5,510 nucleotides of DNA from Desulfobacteraceae bacterium. GTDB lineage: Bacteria; Desulfobacterota; DSM-4660; Desulfatiglandales; B25-G16. Location of the stretch: assembly GCA_030615565.1 (NCBI GenBank), contig JAUWZC010000157.1:1-5510 (forward strand), read 5' to 3'. The notes below the pieces were generated by a model. The model did no database searches and was not told the DNA's origin. It worked only from the letters and a program-made list of their open reading frames with translations. The position numbers and the translations under genes are program-made. This document shows positions 1 through 4,304 of this stretch, in pieces (the stretch's first letter is position 1; each line of letters opens with the position of its first letter).

Positions 1-87
1 TTCAAAATTAGTAAAAAAGTCCCATATAGCCTCCCAGAAACACAGGGGAAGAGGTACCTTCTTATCCTGAAAAAGGGAAGAAATTAG
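1..87 (+). CDS. Possible C-terminal end of an unidentified protein (partial)
   Basis: Frame 1 is open from the window edge to a TAG at 85-87 and gives 28 residues ending in ...KRYLLILKKGRN. The composition is protein-like: basic, with a short hydrophobic strand (YLLIL) near the end, as seen in C-terminal strands of many Rossmann-type enzymes. The other two plus frames stop at positions 7-9 and 68-70. The minus strand is also open here (reading ...DKKVPLPLCFWEAIWDFF...), but that frame runs into the GC-rich palindrome without a plausible start codon. I do not recognise the family, and 28 codons can be open by chance, so confidence is low. Confidence 0.3.
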   Translation, partial: FKISKKVPYSLPETQGKRYLLILKKGRN

Positions 88-105
88 GGGATTCGCCCCA
101 ATTGG

Positions 106-136
106 CCTCCGGCCCGTAGGGCCTACGCCCCGGAGG
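106..136. repeat. 31-bp GC-rich palindromic (REP-like) element
   Basis: The outer arms CCTCCGG (106-112) and CCGGAGG (130-136) are perfect complements. Inside them, separated by opposed CC pairs (113-114 and 128-129), lies a perfect odd palindrome CGTAGG-G-CCTACG (115-127). The whole block folds into one strong hairpin or cruciform. It starts 18 bp after the possible stop at 85-87, but no T-run follows on either strand, so it is not a standard intrinsic terminator. It resembles REP-type intergenic palindromes in form; the family is not identified. Confidence 0.7.
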
Positions 137-144
137 GAGTATTG

Positions 145-161
145 GCCCGCCCTGGCGCGAC
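145..161 (-). repeat. Inverted copy of motif A (17 bp)
   Basis: GCCCGCCCTGGCGCGAC is the exact reverse complement of 609-625. Its first 13 bases are also the reverse complement of 379-391. It is the left-hand member of a 17-bp inverted pair that brackets most of the repeat-rich spacer (145-625). No target-site duplication was seen outside the pair. Confidence 0.7.
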
Positions 162-231
162 TTGCCTGGAACACGCTATTGTAGTTGGAATATTTCAGCA
201 GCCAATTCTATGGAATTTATGCTTTACATGT

Positions 232-305
232 CAGGTCTGGGCCAGGGAGTGATGGGATGGTTATGGGTTACATGTTGTATTCACTTTAAACCCTGGCCCA
301 GTCCT
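232..305. repeat. Inverted pair of motif B with a 43-bp interval
   Basis: CAGGTCTGGGCCAGGG (232-247) is complementary to CCCTGGCCCAGTCCTG (291-306) in 15 of 16 positions, with 43 bases between the arms. A transcript could form a long GC-rich stem. The left arm is an exact reverse complement of 523-538, so the arm sequence is a dispersed repeat and not just one hairpin. Confidence 0.65.
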
Positions 306-309
306 GGCC

Positions 310-369
310 TATAGGCTTACTAGGTTTATCAGTGCAAGTACTGTCTTATAGACTTGTTAGCCTTATTAG
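310..369 (+). repeat. Degenerate direct repeat, 37-bp period
   Basis: TATAGGCTTACTAGG... (310-332) and TATAGACTTGTTAGC... (347-369) match at about 17 of 23 positions in the same orientation. The resemblance is imperfect and could be an old duplication or chance; only two copies are visible. Confidence 0.3.
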
Positions 370-378
370 AGCGCATAG

Positions 379-391
379 CGCCAGGGCGGGC
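379..391 (+). repeat. Motif A copy with shared downstream sequence
   Basis: CGCCAGGGCGGGC is followed directly by CTTTAGGCACTTTA. The copy at 613-625 is followed, after an extra 9-bp unit and CTCA, by CTTTAGGCACTTA. The two sites therefore share flanking sequence and look like divergent copies of one longer element, not only a short GC-rich word. Confidence 0.65.
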
Positions 392-405
392 TTTAGGCAC
401 TTTAG

Positions 406-448
406 CCCTGGCCCAGACCCGCCTGCCAGACGGCGGGCAGGCCTGGCA
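406..448. repeat. Motif B copy joined to a GC-rich hairpin
   Basis: CCCTGGCCCAGACC (406-419) is motif B. It runs into a hairpin with arms GCCTGCC (421-427) and GGCAGGC (436-442) and an 8-base loop. An alternative pairing TGCCAG (424-429) with CTGGCA (443-448) is also possible. No T-tract follows (the next bases are AAACC), so this is not called as a terminator. Confidence 0.6.
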
Positions 449-522
449 AAACCTGACTCAGCAAAGATAAGCCAGGATTGATGATACATCAGAAGCAAGC
501 GTATATTCAAATCATGTCGCAC

Positions 523-538
523 CCCTGGCCCAGACCTG
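523..538 (+). repeat. Motif B copy (16 bp)
   Basis: CCCTGGCCCAGACCTG is an exact reverse complement of 232-247 and shares its first 14 bases with 406-419. It is the fourth visible copy of the motif in the spacer. Confidence 0.65.
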
Positions 539-570
539 GCATTGGAAATTTGATGTTTGGTATTGAGTTC

Positions 571-598
571 TTGGAAAAGTTAATAGCCCTTATTTAAT
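571..598 (+). promoter_or_regulatory. Candidate sigma70-type promoter for the YjbQ gene
   Basis: TTGGAA (571-576, 4 of 6 to consensus) and TTTAAT (593-598, 5 of 6) are separated by 16 bases. Transcription would start near 605 and give a leader of about 65 bases that includes the GC-rich motif A block. The match is moderate in AT-rich sequence, where such matches arise easily. Confidence 0.35.
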
Positions 599-608
599 AC
601 ATCATCAC

Positions 609-634
609 GTCGCGCCAGGGCGGGCAGGGCGGGC
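609..634 (+). repeat. Motif A copy with internal 9-bp tandem duplication
   Basis: GTCGCGCCAGGGCGGGC (609-625) is the exact inverse of 145-161. The unit AGGGCGGGC occurs twice in tandem (617-625 and 626-634). Position matters: the block lies only about 35 bp before the YjbQ start, so it would fall in the 5' untranslated region if the promoter at 571-598 is used. Confidence 0.65.
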
Positions 635-669
635 TCACTTTAGGCACTTAAATTATAGGAGATAATATT

Positions 670-1086
670 ATGGCAGTTGTTACCAAAGACGTTGAAATAG
701 AGACAAAAGGATTTAATGATGTTCATGATATCACACCGCTGGTTGCTGATTTTGTAAGAAAACTACCTTTCTCCGAAGGCTCTGTTATCATATTTGTCCC
801 TGGTTCCACCGGTGGAGTGACAACTATCGAATTTGAATCAGGTGTTATTGATGATCTGAAAGATGCCTTTGAAAGGCTGATCCCTCAAACAATAGAATAC
901 AGGCATAATTTAAGGTGGGGCGACGGAAATGGTTTTTCTCATGTTAGATCGGCAATATGCAAAACCTCTCTAACAGTACCCTTCGTGGCCAACAAGCCGA
1001 CAACTGGTACTTGGCAACAGATTGTCTTAATAGATTTTGACAACAGAAAGAGACACAGAAGATTGATATTTCAGGCAAGCGGATAA
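670..1086 (+). CDS. YjbQ family protein (UPF0047), secondary thiamine-phosphate synthase-like
   Basis: This 138-residue cytosolic protein has the usual length and layout of the YjbQ/UPF0047 family. Seen in the sequence: a central EYRHN with His79, the GNGFSH segment with Asn87 and His91, the signature GTWQQIVLIDFD (113-124), and the arginine-rich end RKRHRRLIFQASG. E. coli YjbQ has weak thiamine-phosphate synthase activity in genetic tests, hence the usual product name; the physiological role of the family is still uncertain. The ATG is well placed, with AGGAGA at 657-662 and a 7-base spacer. Oddity: the strand that in E. coli-type members reads HTSASLTINEN here reads GSTGGVTTIEF (45-55), so the His is a Gly and the Asn an Ile while Glu54 is kept. 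This points to a divergent subfamily. The gene appears monocistronic and converges on the IF-1 gene. Family assignment is strong; the reaction is inferred only. Confidence 0.88.
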   Translation: MAVVTKDVEIETKGFNDVHDITPLVADFVRKLPFSEGSVIIFVPGSTGGVTTIEFESGVIDDLKDAFERLIPQTIEYRHNLRWGDGNGFSHVRSAICKTSLTVPFVANKPTTGTWQQIVLIDFDNRKRHRRLIFQASG

Positions 1087-1169
1087 AAGCTCCTTTATAA
1101 TGATTTACTCTGTCAGGAAAAACGTTTTTTGGGTGGAAACAACAGGGTATTTCTAATAAAGTGCGGATT

Positions 1170-1388
1170 TTATTTCAGGCGGTAGGTAATCAACCCATGC
1201 GTGGTATCGTAAGGAGAAACACTAATCTGAACCTTGTCCCCAATTATTACCTTGATCTTGTTCTTCTTCATTCGACCGGAAAGTACGCCAACGATCTTAA
1301 TCCCTTTGTCACACTCAATCTGCATAGTTCCCCCGCCTAGCATCTGTGTGACCACGCCTTCTAAATGTATTAGATCGTCTCTACTCAA
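1170..1388 (-). CDS. infA: Translation initiation factor IF-1
   Basis: The 72-residue protein is the exact usual length of bacterial IF-1, a single S1-like OB-fold protein that binds the 30S A site with IF-2 and IF-3 during initiation. Diagnostic pieces are LEGVVTQ (9-15), VLSGRMKKNKIKVIIGDKV (35-53) and the C-terminal SPYDTTHGLITYR (58-70). The start is a TTG (1386-1388) preceded by GAGGAG at 1392-1397; no in-frame ATG or GTG gives the full N-terminus. The gene stands alone: it is not next to ribosomal protein, secY or map genes, which often flank infA in the large ribosomal operon. It is convergent with the YjbQ gene and divergent from mobA. Several positions differ from common IF-1 (a Gly-Gly-Gly at 18-20; Leu66 where Arg is usual in GRITYR), so it may be a secondary paralogue. 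A canonical copy elsewhere cannot be seen from here. Confidence 0.93.
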   Translation of the reverse strand: MSRDDLIHLEGVVTQMLGGGTMQIECDKGIKIVGVLSGRMKKNKIKVIIGDKVQISVSPYDTTHGLITYRLK

Positions 1389-1391
1389 TTA

Positions 1392-1397
1392 CTCCTC
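1392..1397 (-). promoter_or_regulatory. Shine-Dalgarno site supporting the TTG start of infA
   Basis: On the minus strand GAGGAG is followed by TAA and then TTG. The spacer counted from the GAGG core is about 5 bases, from the last G it is 3. It is the best ribosome binding site near the N-terminus and decides for TTG as the start codon. Confidence 0.65.
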
Positions 1398-1432
1398 TAT
1401 TTCTTTATGCCCTCAGCTTTATTAAAATTTTT

Positions 1433-1469
1433 ACCTATATGACATAAAACACCTTTTATGTCAATAGGT
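1433..1469. promoter_or_regulatory. Long inverted repeat, candidate operator in the infA-mobA divergent region
   Basis: The core (1440-1463) is a perfect palindrome with arms TGACATAAAA and TTTTATGTCA around a CACC centre. It extends outward as ACCTAT (1433-1438) and ATAGGT (1464-1469) with a single unpaired A at 1439. That gives 16 complementary base pairs in total. The size and two-fold symmetry fit a binding site for a dimeric regulator, and the site covers the predicted infA promoter. As a terminator it fits poorly, because no T-run follows directly on either strand. No known regulator family motif was recognised. Confidence 0.55.
1434..1464 (-). promoter_or_regulatory. Candidate promoter of infA
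   Basis: On the minus strand a perfect -35 box TTGACA covers 1459-1464. Two -10 candidates follow: CATATA (1436-1441, 17-base spacer, 3 of 6) and TATAGG (1434-1439, 19-base spacer, 4 of 6). Transcription would start around 1427-1430 and give a leader of roughly 40 bases. The -35 box is excellent and the -10 weak, a pattern common in regulated promoters. The promoter lies almost entirely inside the inverted repeat at 1433-1469. Confidence 0.45.
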
Positions 1470-1557
1470 TATCTTAAATTTTTTTAAAATTGTCAAAATT
1501 GAGATAAATCTCATTTTTCAGAAAAAAATCTTATGGGAAGTTTAACTACTTTGTATT

Positions 1558-1586
1558 TTGACGAATAAAAGAGATTTGTGTATAAA
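1558..1586 (+). promoter_or_regulatory. Sigma70-type promoter of the mobA-wbqC-like operon
   Basis: TTGACG (1558-1563, 5 of 6) and TATAAA (1581-1586, 5 of 6) are separated by the ideal 17 bases. Transcription is expected at about 1592-1594, giving a short leader before ATG 1608 or 1617. Because the -10 box lies downstream of a GTG at 1578, that GTG cannot be the start codon for transcripts from this promoter. Confidence 0.65.
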
Positions 1587-1597
1587 TACAAATTAAT

Positions 1598-1603
1598 AAG
1601 GGA
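1598..1603 (+). promoter_or_regulatory. Ribosome binding site of mobA
   Basis: AAGGGA lies 4 bases before ATG 1608 and 13 bases before ATG 1617. Neither spacing is ideal, so the exact start between these two in-frame ATGs remains open; both lie before the conserved domain. Confidence 0.5.
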
Positions 1604-1607
1604 TAAT

Positions 1608-2237
1608 ATGGTTATCATGAAAGAAGAATCTGAGCACAAAAAACTCTACGCCCACATCACAGGTGTAATACTAGCTGGTGGATTAAGTAAGCGATACGGC
1701 CAAAACAAGGCATTTCTAAAGATCGGTAGCACTCGATTGATCGACTCTATAATAGAAGAAATGAAAACTATCTTTAAACGGGTAATCCTGGTCGTTAATG
1801 AAAAGAAAGACTATGAATATCTTGAAATACCAGTGGTTAAGGACCTTGTCAAAGGATTAGGTCCCATAGGAGGGATATACACAGGATTGATGAGTATACC
1901 TGATCAGGCAGGATTTTTTGTTGCATGTGATATGCCACTTATTAATAGGCAATTAGTTCATTATATGGTGGATATAAAAGGTAATCATGCTGCCGTGGTT
2001 CCCTCAGTAGCCAATAACATCGAACCTCTCCATGCTATTTATGCCCAATCCTGTTTGGGCCCCATCAGAAACCTCATTGACTCTAAACGTTACCAGGTCA
2101 GGCTTTTTTATGACCAAGTACCAGTACGGTATGTTAAAGAAGACGAGATCAGGAGATTTAGTTCCCCAAGCAGGGCATTTCTAAATATCAACACGCCTGA
2201 TGAATTTGCCAAGATTCAACCTCTTTTGAAGGCTTGA
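1608..2237 (+). CDS. mobA: Molybdenum cofactor guanylyltransferase (MobA)
   Basis: MobA transfers GMP from GTP to molybdopterin-bound molybdenum, making the bis-MGD precursor used by DMSO-reductase-family enzymes such as formate dehydrogenase and nitrate reductase; it acts in the cytosol. From ATG 1608 the protein has 209 residues, a normal length. It shows the nucleotidyltransferase signature LAGGLSKRYGQNKAFL (22-37, with Arg29 and Lys34), the GPIGGIYTGL loop (85-94), the metal-binding ACDMP (Asp108), EPLHAIY (139-145) and the C-terminal NINTPDEF (193-200). ATG 1617 (206 residues) is an equal alternative. A longer frame from GTG 1578 exists but overlaps the promoter and adds no family sequence. 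The gene is followed after 3 bp by the WbqC-like gene, so co-transcription is likely. MobB is not adjacent. Related NTP-transferases (CTP or other sugar nucleotidyltransferases) share the fold, but the motif set favours MobA. Confidence 0.88.
   Translation: MVIMKEESEHKKLYAHITGVILAGGLSKRYGQNKAFLKIGSTRLIDSIIEEMKTIFKRVILVVNEKKDYEYLEIPVVKDLVKGLGPIGGIYTGLMSIPDQAGFFVACDMPLINRQLVHYMVDIKGNHAAVVPSVANNIEPLHAIYAQSCLGPIRNLIDSKRYQVRLFYDQVPVRYVKEDEIRRFSSPSRAFLNINTPDEFAKIQPLLKA
2228..2232 (+). promoter_or_regulatory. Shine-Dalgarno site selecting the TTG start of the WbqC-like gene
   Basis: GAAGG inside the last codons of mobA lies 8 bases before TTG 2241, an ideal spacing. The alternative in-frame ATG at 2256 has AAGGGA only 2 bases upstream, which is too close. 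This favours TTG. Confidence 0.55.
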
Positions 2238-2240
2238 GCT

Positions 2241-2951
2241 TTGAAAAAAGGGAAAATGATTGTATCTACCTACCAACCATTTTTTGCCCCATTTTCTGGA
2301 TTCTTCTTAAAGGCCCATCTTTCTGACATGATGGTTATTTTAGATAATGTTCAATTCCCTCAGAGGACAACCTGGATAACCAGAAATCGCTTTAAAAACG
2401 ACCAAGGAACTCTATGGATTACCATCCCAGTATGGAGAAAGGGGCTGGGCCTCCAAAGAATCAACAAGGTAAAGATATACCCTGAAGGGAACTGGAGAAA
2501 AAAACATTTAGCGAGCTTAAAAAGGTTCTATGCCAATGCTCCATATCTCAGAGAGCATTTAGATTTTGTGGTTGAGATCTTTTCAGAAAGATTTGAAAAA
2601 TTAATAGATCTAAATATGAGTATAATCTATTATCTGAAAAAACATCTGATGATTGATACGCCACTGACTCTGCTATCCGATTTAGGCATTGAAGGGAAAG
2701 GGAATGAGCTTCTAATTAAAATTTGCAGGAAAATAGGTTCATCTGCCTATCTGGCCCAGAGGAGTGCAGAAAAATATCTGGATAAAGATCTTTTTTCTAG
2801 TGCAGGGATAAATTTAAATTTTTTTACACCTACCTCTCCTGTTTATCCTCAGCTCTGGGGTAAATTTATCCATAATCTATCTGCCTTTGACCTTCTGTTT
2901 AACTGTGGTCCAAAAAGTCACGATATCTTGTTCCTGAAAAAAAGCCCATAA
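2241..2951 (+). CDS. WbqC-like family protein
   Basis: This is a 236-residue protein of the WbqC-like family. Members are often encoded in O-antigen and other surface-glycan clusters and are thought to act in modification of sugar or other small-molecule precursors; the reaction is not established. Recognisable blocks in order: STYQPFFAPFSGFF (9-22), the family's N-terminal QP...P..GFF signature; DNVQFPQRTTWITRNRFK (35-52); WITIPV (59-64); NWRKKHLASLKRFYANAPY (84-102); YLAQRSAEKYLD (170-181); and the C-terminal YPQLWGKFIHN with SAFDLLFNCGP (202-224). No signal peptide or membrane helix is seen, so it is probably cytosolic. It starts 3 bp after mobA and is likely co-transcribed with it, although no functional tie to molybdenum cofactor is known. 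No glycan genes are present in the window. Its last 34 bp overlap the 3' end of the opposite-strand reductase gene. Confidence 0.83.
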   Translation: MKKGKMIVSTYQPFFAPFSGFFLKAHLSDMMVILDNVQFPQRTTWITRNRFKNDQGTLWITIPVWRKGLGLQRINKVKIYPEGNWRKKHLASLKRFYANAPYLREHLDFVVEIFSERFEKLIDLNMSIIYYLKKHLMIDTPLTLLSDLGIEGKGNELLIKICRKIGSSAYLAQRSAEKYLDKDLFSSAGINLNFFTPTSPVYPQLWGKFIHNLSAFDLLFNCGPKSHDILFLKKSP

Positions 2952-4132
2952 TACTTTGGAGACAATTTAAAAAGATTGGTTACTATCTCTTTCTTTATTG
3001 TAATGTCGGCATTGAAAATAAAATCACCCAATATCTTAAAAAATTCCTTTCTAAATCTACTCTTCCAGCTTAGATAATCTAGACTTCCGGATATCATGCC
3101 TGATATAATTCGGCGTGCTAATAGGCTCACTTCAGCCATTTGAATCATAATCTCCATAAACTCAGCCTGGTAAAAATATTTAAAAACCTGAGAGGCCTTG
3201 ACCAAATTTTTACCAAAATGTTTCATACATAATTGCTGATAAAGGGCTAATTCCTTTTCCAGTATACATTGCGCCAAAATCTCAGCTGAATATATCGCAT
3301 AATAGATCCCCTCACCGCTAATTGGCTCCACAAAGGACGCAGCATCACCAATCAATGCCCAATTCCTGGAGCAGATAGGCATATCTTGAATATCTTTAGC
3401 GGAAAAAAACGGAATATATGCCCCCCTAACGGAAATTGTCTTTGACATTCCAGGGTAATATCTCTCAATAAAACGCAATAATCTCTCTTTCATGACTTTG
3501 TAATTTTTTCTTTTCCTATGTTTCGAGGCTATACCAATTGCCAGGCTATCAACCCTTGGAAACGCCCACAGGTATCCTCCAAAATCAGGAAAAAACTTAT
3601 ATGTTACAGAATCTTCTTGCACATCCAAAAAACACTCCAGGGCAAAACAGTAATCCCCTTTCATGGATTGTGCCCTCAGTTTCCTCCTTGTTCTACTTAA
3701 GGCCCCATCTGCCCCTACTAGGATCTCAGTTTTGTAATCACCATTTTCAGTAGAGATCCTCCAGTGACCTCCTTCTAAGATAAATGCGTGAACCTTTTCT
3801 TTTCTGAAATGGGCACTGGATTCCATTGACTTTTTAAGAAGAGAATAATCCAGATCTCTCCGGTTGAATATTGTTATTGGTTTTTCAAGCTCTACTTTGA
3901 TCATCCTGTCTTTCGGGGAGATGAAGTTTGTCTTCCAGATAGTTTTCTTGAGACAAGAAAGCTCATTGAGGATAGGGAATCTTGCTATTGTTTTGTAGCT
4001 GACTCCCCCTCCGCATAGTTTCTCATGGGGGGCACGAAAATCAAAAACTATATTATCTACCCCCTCTTTGCTTAAAAGATGGGAAAGGTAAGATCCTCCA
4101 ACACCTGCGCCTATTATTCCGACTTTATACAT
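2918..4132 (-). CDS. Geranylgeranyl reductase family FAD-dependent oxidoreductase
   Basis: This 404-residue flavoprotein belongs to the geranylgeranyl reductase branch of the p-hydroxybenzoate hydroxylase superfamily. These enzymes reduce double bonds of isoprenoid chains (archaeal lipids, chlorophyll side chain, some quinones). Seen: the FAD Rossmann motif GAGVGG (8-13), CGGGV (40-44) with a Cys at the position typical of this family, NRRDLD (90-95), the GADG motif (140-143), the reductase signature YLWAFP (187-192, pattern YxWxFP) followed after 7 residues by GIA, and the second FAD motif IGDAASFVEPISGEGI (261-276). A helical, basic C-terminal third follows. No signal peptide is present; peripheral membrane association is plausible because substrates are lipids. 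ATG 4130-4132 gives the full FAD motif but has only a weak AGGAA upstream. No isoprenoid synthesis genes are nearby, so the substrate is unknown; menaquinone or polyprenyl chains are guesses. A related halogenase or hydroxylase is less likely given the YxWxFP motif. Confidence 0.85.
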   Translation of the reverse strand: MYKVGIIGAGVGGSYLSHLLSKEGVDNIVFDFRAPHEKLCGGGVSYKTIARFPILNELSCLKKTIWKTNFISPKDRMIKVELEKPITIFNRRDLDYSLLKKSMESSAHFRKEKVHAFILEGGHWRISTENGDYKTEILVGADGALSRTRRKLRAQSMKGDYCFALECFLDVQEDSVTYKFFPDFGGYLWAFPRVDSLAIGIASKHRKRKNYKVMKERLLRFIERYYPGMSKTISVRGAYIPFFSAKDIQDMPICSRNWALIGDAASFVEPISGEGIYYAIYSAEILAQCILEKELALYQQLCMKHFGKNLVKASQVFKYFYQAEFMEIMIQMAEVSLLARRIISGMISGSLDYLSWKSRFRKEFFKILGDFIFNADITIKKEIVTNLFKLSPKYYGLFFRNKIS

Positions 4133-4304
4133 GCCGATCGATTATTCCTATTATCCGTGAATAAGTTTTTAATATTATTTATTAAAATATATTAAATCAT
4201 TTTAAGGAAAAATAACAGAATTGCCTTTTGTCTTATTCTATTTTTTACTAAAATATATTTTTAAGTCAACAAGTCTGATTTTAGGCCTATGCAAGGTTAA
4301 TCTT
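4133..4304. other. AT-rich divergent spacer between the reductase gene and rtcA
   Basis: These 172 bases are very AT-rich, especially 4160-4215 with runs of alternating A and T, and must contain the promoters of both divergent genes if they are not transcribed from afar. A weak plus-strand candidate is TTGTCT (4228-4233) with TAAAAT (4249-4254) and a 15-base spacer. On the minus strand only a lone GATAAT-like -10 near 4150-4155 was seen. No sigma54 site (GG-N10-GC) was found, unlike the RtcR-controlled rtcBA of E. coli. The plus-strand frame is open from TTG 4221 but is not believed to be translated as part of RtcA. Confidence 0.4.

Larger units (their letters stand above)
88..656. other. Non-coding, GC-rich, repeat-filled spacer
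   Basis: About 570 bases hold no convincing coding frame. The region mixes AT-rich unique sequence with GC-rich blocks that recur in both orientations: motif A (CGCCAGGGCGGGC) at 379-391 and 613-625 and inverted at 145-157; motif B (CCCTGGCCCAG) at 291-301, 406-416 and 523-533 and inverted at 237-247; a 31-bp palindrome at 106-136; and a hairpin at 421-442. These blocks are far more GC-rich than the flanking genes. No tRNA cloverleaf or CRISPR spacing was seen. It looks like a nest of intergenic palindromic repeats rather than a gene, although a structured ncRNA cannot be ruled out. Confidence 0.75.

Noticed and set aside
1..100. Minus-strand frame reading ...DKKVPLPLCFWEAIWDFF... as the start of a gene
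   Set aside because: It continues without a usable start codon into the GC-rich palindrome, so it is more likely open by chance.
88..656. CRISPR array
   Set aside because: The recurring motifs are irregularly spaced, occur in both orientations and are only 11-17 bp long.
1118..1129. AAAAACGTTTTT palindrome between the YjbQ and infA genes as a terminator
   Set aside because: It has no loop and almost no G-C pairs, so it would not form a stable hairpin in RNA.
1234..1425. Plus-strand open frame of 63 codons opposite infA
   Set aside because: It is the antisense shadow of the clear IF-1 gene and has a low-complexity, non-family sequence.
1500..1518. TGAGA-TAAA-TCTCA hairpin followed by five T residues
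   Set aside because: The stem is only 5 bp and no plus-strand gene ends there; in AT-rich sequence this is likely chance.
1578..1607. GTG 1578 as start of mobA
   Set aside because: The -10 box TATAAA (1581-1586) follows it directly and the ten extra residues do not match the family.
3518..3753. Two overlapping plus-strand open frames within the reductase gene
   Set aside because: Both are antisense to a well-supported flavoprotein and lack ribosome sites and recognisable motifs.
4221..4304. 28-residue hydrophobic N-terminal extension of RtcA from TTG 4221
   Set aside because: RtcA is a cytosolic enzyme whose family starts near ATG 4305, which has its own AAGG site at good spacing; the AT-rich stretch encodes Phe/Leu/Ile by composition.
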